Positions 47,004 through 58,377 of a DNA stretch of 64,000 nt are shown here, piece by piece. This DNA is from Phlebopus portentosus (taxonomy: Eukaryota; Basidiomycota; Agaricomycetes; Boletales; Boletinellaceae), in assembly GCA_037892935.1 (NCBI GenBank), contig JAYXKI010000006.1, positions 1,054,001 through 1,118,000 on the forward strand, given 5' to 3'. Each line of letters opens with the position of its first letter. Positions within the stretch are counted from its first letter, which is position 1. A program made the translations under genes and the position numbers. The notes beneath the pieces were generated by a model. The model was not told the DNA's origin. It did not search any database and saw only the letters and a list, made by a program, of their open reading frames with translations.

Positions 47004-49692
47004 ATGGCTACTAAGGCTAACTCTGTCCCTCATCCGACTGTGATTCAAGTATGTACATTTGTCCGCATTCTATCTAATTCTGACTGAATTTATGTCTATA
47101 TTGTTAGATTGATCCGTTCATGTCTGTCGGCTTTATCAATATCCTCAGCGCTCCTTTACTGACTCGCCTTGCTACTACTATCAAAGACCCGCCGACCAGC
47201 AGAAGGTCTGTATCACCTTCCTAAAGCTTAATCTTACTTTCTAACATTTATCCATTCCAAAGGGTCTTCACAATCGCTGGCAGTCAGTTTATATGCTCCA
47301 TCTTCTCGCTTCTATTCTCGGGTACTCAGTTGTGTTTGCATATGTTTACTGATTCTACTGCTGTCATTAGCCCGGATATTCCTCCCGTCGCGACCGTCAA
47401 GCCTGGAGATGTGCGTAATATATCACAATTTAGGTAAAGAAAAATCTGGATTAATTCCTCTTAGGTCTTCAAAGTTGAATGCATAGGTATGTCGGTAGCA
47501 CATCCTCTTTCAGAGAAGCCTAGAGATTCTGAGCCTCTGGTGGAAGATTGGACCGGTGCACAGATCGGAAATAACGACAGTATGTTTCTCCTTGCTTTTT
47601 GAATACGAGCTTTCGCAGTATGATGCAACTTCGAACAGATAGCGATGATATAAAAAATGTCGATCTTACCAAAGTTCACAATTTGAGCGGGCCTGTCACC
47701 GTAGAGGGCGCGGAACCAGGCGACTGTCTGGTCGTTGATATACTCGATGGTATCTAAGGTCTTCCATCTTTATGACTCCAACTCATTCTTAAATTCTACA
47801 GTACAGCCCTTCGAGAAGATGCCTTGGGGTTATACCGTAAGAAACTCTATGCAATGCTTAGTTCGTACCAGTCCTTATACGAACCACCTGGACTAGGGTA
47901 TCTTCGAGCTGAACAACGGAGGTGGCTTGTTCGGTATGTATATTGTGAAAATAAGATCCATTCTCCTTCTGATCGTGATTCGCCAGCACGCGAGTTTGAT
48001 AGTAAGGCAGCCAAAGCTATTTGGGATTTCCAAGGTAAGGCCCATATCAGTAATTTTCTAGTATGACAACTATGCATGATGCATAGGGATATATGCGACG
48101 TCCAGACACGTTCCAGGCGTTCGGTTCGCTGGTGTTTCTCATCCTGGGTTGATGTATGCTCAAGTTCTCTTCCATCTCGTCCATTTTTTCTAACTTCGTT
48201 CTTTGCCGCGGCACGTCAGCGGAACGGCTCCTTCTCCCGAGCTGCTCGCAAAATGGAATGAACGCGAGGGCAAACTCATTGCCGAACACGCTAACTGCGT
48301 ACCGCCCGTTGCCTTCCCTCCCGAACCCGTCGGTGCATATGTCGGACAAGATATTTCCAAGGAAGTCATGGGGAAGATCGCGAAGGAGGGGGCTAGGACT
48401 ATCCCAGGTCGCGAGCATGGTGGAAACTGCGATGTGAGTCTCGGTTCGTTTTGCTTTCATCTGTTTATCATTCAGGGTTGTATAGATCAAGAACTTGTCA
48501 AGGTAAGAACACTAGAATACCTTCGACCGGGAATAGTCATTTACAGATCTTTTCTATAGAGGATCGCGATGCTATTTCCCCGTATTCATCAAAGGCGCAA
48601 ACTTGTCTGTTGGGGATCTTCACTTCTCACAGGGTGATGTGAGTAAATCGATTGACTTCAACCTCAGAAGACCGGTTTACTGATCTCATTCATAGGGAGA
48701 GGTAAATACACATATCTTGGCATCTTTTTCTTACAACTAATAGAAATAGATGTCATTCTGCGGGGCTATCGAAATGGTACGCACCAATTCTATGTGTTGG
48801 AATAAGCACCCTGACGAGCTTACCAGGCCGGCATCATTACTTTCAAAACGAGCATCATCAAAGGAGGTGTGGAGAAATTCGCCCTGAAACAGCCAATCTT
48901 CCTGGTACTATTTATATGCTCCATCTGTAGACTTTCGTGCTAACTTGGTGCGTTGCTCTAGCCTTCGCCCGTCGATCCACTTTACTCTGCGAAAGTAAGT
49001 TGGGCGCCATGGTCAGGCTTCCTTACTCTGATTCCTTGTTCAGCTCGTCTTCGAAGGCATTTCTGTCGATTATCGTGAGCTTGTTGTTTCCTGAGTGCAG
49101 CGGCAATAGCTAATGAACTTATTAGATGGCGACGGGAGACAGTACAACATGGACGCGTTAGTAAACTCATAATCCAGCCCGTTCCATTTTATAACCTGCA
49201 ATGTTCTTACAGAACAGTTGCATACAAACAAGCTGCCCTGAACGCAATTACTTATCTTATGAAGGTACTTGCCCAGTTCCAAGACACTTCAAGTCTGTAT
49301 CAAAGATTCTAATACGCCTTGATAGATTGGATATAGTGAGTCCTAAATCTTGGTCCTCGAATGGTGCTTATTCATGAGTGCGTAGCTCGCGAGCAAGCTT
49401 GTGAGTAATGCCGATTCATCCTCCCCTAGGCATCTCACTTAAAGTTCTTTAGATCTATTGCTGTCCGCTGCGCCGATAGAAAGCCACGTCGGTGCAGTCG
49501 TTGACTCTCCCAACGCATGTGTCACATTGGCGTTGCCACTTGGTATTTTCGACTTCGTAAGCAATACAACTTTGAGTCGAATAGTAGAACAGAACATGAC
49601 GTTTGGACTTGCAGGACATCCTTCCAAAGGAAGAAGGACTCACAAAGCAGAACCTCGGCCAATGCGCAATCAGAAGTGACGGTGTTGTGTAA
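47004..49692 (+). CDS. Formamidase (acetamidase/formamidase family)
   Basis: Hydrolyses formamide to formate and ammonia. It starts MATKANSVPHPTVIQ. Many short exons give the family motifs in order: GLHNRWHPDIPPVATVKPGD, VFKVECIDWTGAQIGN, NVDLTKVHNLSGPVTVEGAE, PGDCLVVDIL, GIFELNNGGGLFAREFDSKA, AIWDFQGIYATSRHVPGVRF, GTAPSPELLAKWNEREGKLI, ARTIPGREHGGNCDIKNLSR, FIKGANLSVGDLHFSQGDGE and the C-terminal LLSAAPIESHVGAVVDSPNA with LALPLGIFDFDILPKEEG. The fold carries a Zn-type active site in the family. The splice at the second exon (about 47125) is uncertain between two GT donors; all other junctions keep the frame. The upstream GATA cluster agrees with nitrogen-catabolite control. Confidence 0.88.
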
Positions 49693-49849
49693 AAATTGTT
49701 ACTGTGAATCATTGTACAACGAGAGGCCCTGAAACTTTCTGTATAAGTGTATCTATGTATTTCGTGTAAGGGTAAAAAACAAAGCATTTAAGTCGTGAAC
49801 GGAGTGAACGTCGCAAACGTTATAGTACCGGGTAGCGTGGAACAATCGA

Positions 49850-51278
49850 TCAAGAGACAAACGATGCCTCGCTGTATATAGAACCTTGTATCTCGACGCC
49901 TGCAGATGCGCCTGGAAGAATAGAATCGGGAGCCGTCAGTTTCAGAGTGGTCGGGTTGTGCCACTTTTTTTTATTGTTAGCATTGAGCTCAACTGGTGTG
50001 AAGGGGACATTCGTTACCTGATAGATGTAAGGTTTCGTGCCAGCAACATAGCTAATCACAGCTTTCACGACGGCAGGAATTTCAGCGAGAACATCCACTT
50101 TCTCGATAAGGCCTTTCGGATCAGCAACACTACCCACATCGACCTTGAGGAATGCGGAGACTTGACCAGGAGCATCCTTCAATGTCGAAGGTCCCTCCCA
50201 GGCGAATTCAAGCTCCCTCGGTTTCGGATGTGTCGTGTCCGGATCAATTTCCGTGTCATGGTGGAAAGCGCGAGATTTGAACTTCGCGTCCGCGGACTGC
50301 TCTTGACCAGGCAGAGTCGTCTCTGCTGTGACTAATACAAGTTTCCCACCGACAACCAACGAACCAATATTGACCTTAACACCCCCAGAACCCGCACCTT
50401 TCAAACCATACGAATCGAGCGTAGTGAGCTCCATCTGAATCGAAGAAACCCCTCCGTGCTCAGTACTCTGGAAATCGGCAAAGTTCCAACGAGAAGCTAC
50501 GAGATTGGGACGCATGCCCATAATTGCATGAACATACATCCCTGGTCCACTCGCTTCTATAGCTTTCCCTTTGTAGATGATATGCCCATTGCAATGCGTG
50601 CGAGGCCAGAAGCTATGGAATACGAATCCGTCTGGTTTCTCGATGTCTGGACCATAATACGAGAATCCCGATTTCGGTCCTTTTCCAATCTTCCACCCAG
50701 GAGCCGAAGAAGGTCGTACAACTTCAAGCGAGATTTGGACATCCTCTGCAGCATGGGAGAAGATGGTGAACGACTCTGGAGTGTCCGATCCGGGTTTGGA
50801 TTTATAAGTAATCGTGAACTGGTCCGATTTGCAGGACCTCTTGTCATGGCCCGGCGGCGGGCTCACGAAATTGGACACATTATCCGATCTCCACACTTGC
50901 TCTTTAGTCGTGGGATTGTACAGCTTGAATGTGAACTGCACTGTTGGATACCAGACGCTTTAGACATATTCAGCACAGTTATAGTGGCTGGTATGACTAG
51001 ACGCGAACACTCACCCTATTGAAGAATGGATCACCTGGCACATTAGAAAAGTGCCATCGTCCAAAAAATTGTAAAATGTCTGAGTTTCTGTTACGAAACC
51101 TCCTAAGCACATCCATTCGAGGTCTCTAGGCTCCAGTTCTCCTGCAATTTCGTCCTCTGGGTACCGAGACGACACAGGGTGGAAGGTCGGCGCATTAGGG
51201 TCCACAGGCACAACTCTGCCTCACGATGAGCAAACGACTGAAAAGAAAGTTCGCGGCTCACCCCCAAAGCCAAGACAT
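49850..51278 (-). CDS. SVF1: Survival factor 1 homologue (SVF1 family)
   Basis: In yeast Svf1 moves ceramides from ER to Golgi and protects against oxidative stress; the fold is a paired lipocalin-like domain. Exon 1 is tiny (from 51278, MSWLWG), exon 2 gives VDPNAPTFHPVSSRYPEDE, LEWMCLGGFVTETQTFYNFL and GTFLMCQVIHSSI, and exon 3 (from about 50944) encodes the rest. Motifs in exon 3: SGPGMYVHAIMGMRPNLVAS and RWNFADFQSTEHGGVSSIQM, both hallmarks of Svf1. It ends VEIQGSIYSEASFVS. The N-terminal amphipathic leader, used for membrane binding in yeast, is short here but hydrophobic. All splices are GT-AG and in frame. About 425 residues, close to the usual length. Confidence 0.9.
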
Positions 51279-51572
51279 TGTCGACGAAACAGAGGAAGTG
51301 AGTGATTACGGGTGTCGTGGTTCAAGAGTACTAGTCGTATGCTTTGCATTTATTATTTAGGACTCAGGTTACATGATAAATTCGTGGGAACGATGGGTCA
51401 TAAGTAGCTTCAAATATTACAACATTAATATTAACATTAAACATCCCCATCTCGCCAGCCAGATTAATCCATATCCTCTATGTACCTTCTCGCGAAATCT
51501 TCGGCCCAGAGGGGCCGCCTTCCGAACAATTAGTTAGGTTCATTCAGTTCCAAATAATGAAAGGGAAAAGGC

Positions 51573-53268
51573 TTACATCGCGGCCTCGCGATCGAAAACA
51601 AGCTTCCCATCGATCATCTGGATGAGGCCTTCACATTCGTCCAACGAAATCGGGGGGCGAGCGTCGACACCAGAAATGACCAGCCCGTGAAAACCTGTGT
51701 ATCCAGGGGCCGATTTGATTCCCTTTATGAGGCGTTCCAGGTCAGATACTTCGATCTCATGACATATAATGGAAAAGGTCTCGAGATAATCAGGCGTCCG
51801 TGCCACGGTATAGGAGGCGCTTAGATCAATCAGATTAATAAAAATATTCCGTGCGTTTGGGAAGGCCTGGAAAAAAGGGTCGAGACTTATAGAAAGCCTA
51901 GGGCCACTGTTGTGCAATATTCCATCGCGCTCGAAATGAACATCCTGAAGAGATGGTCACTGCATCGGCTTGAAAAAAACACATTCTAAGGCCGACGGAA
52001 ACCCCGAAAATCCGCTCAACACGGATATCATCAAAGACAGCTTCAATAGAGAAGGTAGTCGAAGTGCGGAGGAGAACTTGCGAAGAGTTTCGTTGTCTCC
52101 CAATTCGGTTGCAGTTAGATGCAATGTCTTGAGATGATACAGTTCCGTGACAGGGAAAGCCCTCTTCTCGCAAGTCAAGCGTAAAAATATGACCTCCAAA
52201 ATCTCCAGGCGCGGGAGCGCTGCCAATGCTTCGAGCAGAGATGGAAAACAAGGCTTCACATTAGAATACGCGAATCCCTCACACTTCAACGTCAAAGTTG
52301 TAATGCTCTTGAAGAGCCAACAGTCTGGTTGGCCATTCCAGCATGTCAGACGCTTTAGCGCCGGAGTCCACCAGTCACCGCAGATCGTGGGTCCTTGATC
52401 CAATTTGAACGTGCGATATTCACTTGGTCCGGCATAAATATACAGATCATGGAGACGAGGGAGCCTCAAACCGGCCGTTAGATTTTTCAGGTCGCCCAAG
52501 ATGGAAAAGCAATCCATCTCGTCCTCGGAAAAATATGCCGGCAAATATCGAAACTCTGCCCATCGGGAGCAGTGCGGTATAACTAGAGCCATGAATGCCT
52601 CGAGATGTGCAGGATAGTTGGGCGAATCGGGATCCTCTTCGATAACCACGGCAAGATCTGCTTCTTTCGTACGACTGAGAAACGCGGCCGTTTTAGGGAT
52701 CGGATCCTGGGAATACAAACGCGACCAGAGCACTGCAGTGTTCAGCGCGATTTGTCGGAAGCGTCGGCAAACGTGTGATATCGTAATGGCGTGCGAGCCT
52801 CTTGCAGGGGATGAACAGGCCGTCTTAAAGATATAGGATAAGACATCGAAGGGAAGGGTTTTCAGCCCTCTGCTAGACAGCGTATGGTGGCACCTCAGGA
52901 GTAATCCAACGGTTCTGTCATGCATCGCCCTTATTCTCGAGGCGCTGGAAAGCATCTCTCGGACAGACATCGCATGCGCGGATGAAAGATGTGCTTGGCT
53001 TAAAGCGGCCCATAAAGCCTTCTGACTTCACTGAAAATATCAGGCATATCCGATCTCACAGGAAAGCTAACAATACTTACGCTTCTGAAGTGTGGACCAG
53101 TAGAGACTGAAGCTCTGTGTGTACGTTCTGCATCACTTCTTCCGCGAATTTGGACTCGTAGAAGCTACTTATATGTACGCGAAGGAGGTCGAGCCACCGA
53201 AAAGGTCTAAGAATAATAACATCCGTGTATTTGTTATTATCATTCGTCACAATAGAACTTGTTGACAA
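51573..53268 (-). pseudogene. F-box protein gene with internal stop
   Basis: Agaric-type F-box protein. Exon 1 (53268-53081) contains LQSLLVHTSEA. A GT-AG intron (53080-53026) joins it in frame to QKALWAALSQAHLSS, a helical segment typical before the F-box in mushroom proteins. The F-box follows: TLPFDVLSYIFKTACSS with HVCRRFRQIALNTAVLWSRL. A leucine-rich tail follows (LKTLHLTATELGD, LPSLLKLSLMISVLS). An in-frame TGA at 51957-51959 stops the main frame, yet the same frame continues at once with PSLQDVHFERDGILHNSGPR and family-like sequence to a stop at 51573. Either the gene is a recent pseudogene, or one base is wrong, or the protein is simply shortened by about 130 residues. No intron removes the TGA. 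F-box proteins choose substrates for SCF ubiquitin ligases; the target is unknown. Confidence 0.65.
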
Positions 53269-53886
53269 CGCGTTTCGATTGTGATACGCCCACGTATATT
53301 CGAGCTTTTGTAAGCCATATCAGGAAGGTGAAGTCCCTGTTCGAGGTAGCCTTTTGAGGAATAGCGAGTAACAACCGGTCGAATACTATTCATTTCATGA
53401 TGTTAGTTACCGAATCGGAGCGGATAGTTGCGTATACGATGGTCAGAGGTCGTAAAGCCAGGACTTGACACGGGCGAGACATGGTTATCGAGTAACGATT
53501 CAGATAGACGTTATTTTTCTGTAATTCAGCTACAATTCTCTGATGAGGTGCAATTTTGACTGCTGCCAGTGTGCGTAAACGACGCTCACTTGTCACCTCA
53601 TTCCTATTATCCTAGCTACCGTTACACTTGTAATTCTTCACGACAGGATCGCCGCTAAGCCACCGGTTTGATACATGCCACCCACGAAACACTTATCAGG
53701 CCATTTCTTACTCCTTGTGACTTGCTAAGTGGGCAGGTTGAGTAAAGTGGCTCATATAAATCGTATTCGGGATTTAGACCGTAGACCCTCCTTTTACAGC
53801 AAAGGCCCTGGGAGGTAAAGTCTGGTTTATTCATCAAGATAGGCGATTCTGACTAACCCTTAATGTCCGAAGCGAATGAGTTCCGT
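53269..53886. other. Intergenic, no gene supported
   Basis: About 620 bases between the F-box gene start and the end of the next minus-strand gene. Open frames are short and without motifs. Confidence 0.4.
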
Positions 53887-54936
53887 TCATTTGCCTGCCC
53901 TTGTATCATATCCATCGTTGTCTTCATTCAGTGCCCATGATACGTCAGCAATAGTAGAAGACGCATTCTCATTCGATCGAGGCAAATCGATGCTAGCACT
54001 GTCGCGTAGAGAACGGAAGTATAATGTGTTCTCTTGCAACATTTTCAGAAGCGTCGACGTCTCGTTGAAAGTCATCTTGGAGGGATTCTTATATACGATG
54101 TTCCTCGGCCATCCCTCCAGGGCTACTCCATAGACAGATAGTTTGTCAGGCTTCGTCCATTTCATTTCAGCGTTCCGAACACCGCTTATTGCTCTAAATC
54201 AATGCCTTCTTAGCAACGTGCTAGATGCATACTGATAGATACCGTGTGGACTTGCCTCAACCTTGATCGCATTTCCGTATAAAGGTTGTTTTTCATAATT
54301 CCAGCCGGAGTCTGCCCAGAGCTCTTCGAGATGGAGACACCAAGCGGGATTCCCAATACCTTTCTGCAGTATTCTTTAAAATTACGAGCACCAGCAGAAC
54401 CGCCATGTCTAAGGCCACGCCAGAATTCGCGACCTGTGGTTGTGCCACCAAGAAACCCGTCATCAACGTCATCTGGACTGGCAGGATCAACGACAAGCAA
54501 TAGAGAATGTCGTCCGGCTGCGGATTCCAAGGACTGTAATGCTCTTGATGTCTCGAGGAGAACATCATTGACTAAGCTCGTTACAAAAAGGCGCTAGTAA
54601 GTTGGGTATAAAGTTGCAGTGTCGCGAATGCTTACCGATCGTTAAAGCATTACTAGTATTGACTTTACTTCGACTTTCTGAACGAACTGAGTCAAAAAGA
54701 TATCTGCTGTGCCATTCTGCGGCCTTCAGCCTTATCTGTAAACGAGAGGTAAAGTGAGTCCGTGCATAAGTTAAAGTCCCACATACCTGTTCGAAGTCTC
54801 GACATTCTCTTCGAGCAAACTCCCGTAAATCGTCAAGGCTCTTCTCAAGAAAAATACCTAAGCGCTCTAGGAAGAGAGCATTTTCGTCGAATGATTCTGT
54901 CGTTCCGTCAACCATCAGCCACCAGGTAGTGGACAA
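53887..54936 (-). CDS. Hypothetical agaricomycete protein
   Basis: Three or four exons on the minus strand, starting MSTTWWLMVDGTTESFDENA. The last junction fits when a donor inside SRL is used (AG|GTTGAG to TTTAG|A), giving MRSRAISGVRNAEMKW in frame. The C-terminal block, MKWTKPDKLSVYGVALEGWP followed by RNIVYKNPSKM, matches a motif seen in many mushroom hypothetical proteins (K-W-x-N-Y...V-L-x-G-W-P...P-S), which has no assigned function. The central segment is Gly/Ser-rich, with DDGFLGGTTTGREFWRGLRH. No transmembrane helix or catalytic motif is visible. Confidence 0.6.
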
Positions 54937-55119
54937 TAATCAAGTCGCACAAAGCACGATCATTTGCTTCCGTGATGTGATAATAATTAATATGACATAA
55001 TTATTTTACAAGATGATCGGCGCTTGCTCTGTTTGGCATTTTAGAATTGAGAATTGTTTAGATATGTAATTGGCGAAATAATATTTCACCTCTTGTTTCC
55101 CAGATCTCATTTCAATGTC

Positions 55120-56469
55120 ATGGGTCGAACAAGGATAAGGTCAAAGAAAACTTCAGTATCTGGTACATCAGAGAATGATGGCCCGTCAATAGAAGCGCTC
55201 TTTACGAAGGCTCAATCCTTATTGACGCAGTGCGAATATGATCTTGCCCAAAATTTTGCTTTCCGAATCTTGCAACGTGCTCCCGGTAACGTGGAAGCCA
55301 AAGAGCTGCTGGGTGTTACGCAGCTCGAGAAAGGCCAGCTCGAGGAAGCCAAAGAGGTTTATTCATGTCTTCATACAGTTCGCGAACTATTGACCTACGA
55401 ACTCCTAGACATTCCAGTCGTTACTACCACCTGTACCGGGCGCACCCAACTCTCCTCCTCCCTCGGCGCACCTGTATCTAGCACAACTCAGCGAAGATGA
55501 TCCGCATGCTGCTTTGGAACACTATGGAAGGGCTGTAACGTTACTGCATGGCCAGCTGAAAGGGAAGGAGCGTGCAATCGTGGAGAATTCAGGGGAGACA
55601 GAGTTGGATATTCGACGAAACATTGTTCGGGTTTTGGTGGCGATGGTTGAGATCTGGATGTCTCCGGAATATGACCTTTGGTATGATCCCTTCATCAATT
55701 CTGGCCGATAAGATGTATTCTAATGCGTCTATAGTGATGACCCCAGAGCGGAGGAAACTTGTGAAGCTCTGTTAAAGTCCGCGTTCGAGACGGACTCCGA
55801 TAATGTTGAAGCACTTATATGCCTATCGTCGTTTCGTCTGTCTCAACAGAGACCAGAAGAAGCTAAGGAGGCAGCGATGAAGGCTTGGTCATCATCCAAA
55901 GATGATGAAGGTGCGTTAGCACAGCACGACTTTGTCTTCCATGGATTGTACTGATCATACTCTTTTCTATACATAGATGATTCCAAATCGTTGCCTTTAT
56001 CTATTCGAATAGAACTCGCAAAGCGCTTTATCGAGCTTTCGGATTTCTCGCACGCGCTAGTGGTGCTGCAAAGTATCATGGCTTTAGACGATCAGGAGGT
56101 GATGGCATGGTATCTTCAAGGATGGTGCCTCTTCCTTATGGCAGAGCAAGCAAAAGAAACCGGGACAAAGGCGGAAGAACTTTCTTGGGAAGACCTTGCA
56201 AAGGATGCCCGAGAATGTCTAGAGAATTGCAAAACGGTAAAGTTACCTCCGTCCATTCTACTTCTCAATATGTTTATTTCATTTCTTCCCTTCAGCTGTA
56301 CGTATCCCTTGAATATCCAGACGAAGGACTTCTACAGCATACTATAGAGGTCATTGGCCAACTAGACACGTTAGGCATTAGGCCGAGAGCTGCGGATGAA
56401 GATGTCGACGGACCGGAGGGCGAATGGGAGGACGTTGAAGAGTCCGACGAAGATGTGGAAATGTCTTAA
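55120..56469 (+). CDS. ACL4: TPR chaperone of ribosomal protein uL4 (ACL4)
   Basis: Acl4 binds newly made Rpl4 and escorts it to pre-60S particles. It starts MGRTRIRSKKTSVSG. TPR helices are visible: LFTKAQSLLTQCEYDLAQNF with ILQRAPGNVEAKELLGVTQL, AHLYLAQLSEDDPHAALEHY, ALICLSSFRLSQQRPEEAKE, ELAKRFIELSDFSHALVVLQ and VMAWYLQGWCLFLMAEQAKE. The acidic C-terminus EGEWEDVEESDEDVEMS is characteristic of Acl4. Five GT-AG introns join in frame, including the one before TFQSLLPPVPGAPNSPPP. Divergent from the hypothetical gene upstream, with 183 bases between start codons. Confidence 0.85.
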
Positions 56470-56700
56470 CCCATTTCTCTTCCGGCAAAATTTGTCTAGT
56501 ATAATACATGCATCTAAATCGGAAGAAGGGGAGGGTCTGTGATGCACGTATTGTGATATCTACTATGCAAAAAATAAAATAAAAAAATAAAAAAATACAT
56601 ATTCGTATAGACTAGATGTACTTGCTTTGGTGCTTGATATGATTAGAATTAAATGATGGAGTGGGGAGTCTTTAATTGTGAGGGCGTAATAAATGATTCT

Positions 56701-58089
56701 TCAATGATGCCTTCGACTCTCAGACCGCGGTTTCCCTATTAACATATTCCATAGATCTGGGCCTTCCCGTATAAGCACTATCACGACTTCGACTGAGATG
56801 AGAAGAATGATGATTAGTTCCATACGATGGGCAGAGGACTGGAAGCAAGCATAAGAACTAGTTTCGGTCCACTAGAATAGAAGTACGCACTTCAGTAAGG
56901 AGCTCTCGGAGTACCGACTGGACCTGTAGTAACATAAGCAGATGCCATCACATAATGACAATTTTCAGCTCACCTCAGCTGCGTAAGTTATCTTGTTGTT
57001 GAGAGAACGAGTACGTGATCTAATATCTAAAGCATCGGAAATAGAATTGAAATATGCTAGGGTAGGTGAAGGGTAAATATCTGCAGCAATTTTCGACCCG
57101 GAGAATACACACCTTCTAACTGAGGTTCAGCCCAATAGAAATCCGGTGTATCGAGGAAATTCTCATGATTTAGGTTGATTCCTTGTCTAAAGATCATAAG
57201 CTCCCCGAGCCTCATGATTACCTCTCGTCGCCTTAGCCCAACTTTGCCTGTCTTTGAAAGTGTAACTGGTAGAGCAGACACGGAAAACAAGAAAGAGTCC
57301 AACTTTGCTTCGAGTGCCGACAGCGCAGATGAACGAGCGAGACCTTGAGAAAATGCGTATCGAGCGAGAAGAGTATCTTTTGGTAGAACCATCTCTGGTA
57401 TTGAAGACGGCAGCGACGTGGCTTCTTCAGGAGGTGGGCTTTCGCCAAGGATGATAAGATCACCCTGGATACGTGTTTTCCTGGAAGGTGGTTATTAGAT
57501 CTTATGAAGTGAAAAAATAGTGGAACAAAGTCACTCACTCATTCGGATCCATCACGAATTCAACATCTTCAGTCTCTGGTTCGCTCAAATGTCCCGATTC
57601 AGCAGGCGAGCCACTTATGAAATCCCTGGCAAACTTCTGGGCGTCCCTCTCCTCCAAGCCCCAGCACACGATGCTTCCGTTCTCGAAGACAAAAATCTCG
57701 CCCTCCTTTCCAGCAAGTCCGGCCCATCTGGGGATCCACCATGAACTCTGTAATCTGATCGCAGAGCCTGGAAGACGCAATCGTAGCTGAGGAAGCAAAT
57801 ATCGCTCAGCCGTGGTTAAAACAGAGACCGGTCGAATTTCGCTCCTTGATGGGTTGGGGTTTGAACGGATCGGTAGCGAGGCAGCTGCAGTCCGCCTGAG
57901 CTGCGTAGCAGCCTTTGGTTTCTGTTTCGCCACTTCTTGCTGAACGTTCAAATCATCGGATGCCTTAGCTGCATAATTACGAAACCTCAGTGTGGATGGG
58001 TGTCCGATCTGAAGGAGTCTTGAAGCGCATTTTGGTTTGTACAGGCTCAGCCGGAGATTGCGCCATAGACAACGACCTGAAAAATTCAT
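56701..58089 (-). CDS. RMND1-like DUF155 protein, probably mitochondrial
   Basis: The RMND1 family (DUF155; yeast Rmd1/Rmd8 relatives) supports mitochondrial translation in animals. Exon 1 (from 58089) starts MNFSGRCLWRNLRLSLYKPK, rich in Arg and lacking acids, like a targeting peptide. The family segments are EGEIFVFENGSIVCWGLEER, ARDFISGSPAESG, YAFSQGLARSSALSALEAKL, GKVGLRRREVIMRLGELMIF, INLNHENFLDTPDFYWAEPQ and a C-terminal membrane anchor HRMELIIILLISVEVVIVLI followed by LWNMLIGKPRSESRRHH. Introns at about 57481-57538 and two to three more near the C-terminus. The gene looks intact. Divergent from SNU66, 288 bases between start codons. Confidence 0.85.
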
Positions 58090-58377
58090 CTATAAAAGTC
58101 AGTACATCTGTTGATACATGCAAGGAATATACTGCCCAAACCTGAATGTAATGCAAGAGATTCAAGTTCAAAAAATCGTTGACGGAGGCGTCCGGTAACC
58201 TAACCCTGCTGACAAATACGGTAAAGTCTTGACCATTGACTACTGCGTCTTGCAACAGTCTTCTTCTACTAACCACCACCACGGAGCTCACCCAAATTCT
58301 TTGCCTTGCTCCCTGCTCTATCACTATACATCTTGCCTTTGATAAGTGAAGTCCTCCTTTCGGACAAGCCAATCAAG

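Noticed and set aside
55054..55119. Upstream in-frame extension of ACL4 to 55054
   Set aside because: The added hydrophobic residues do not match the family; the ATG at 55120 (MGRTRIRSKK) does.
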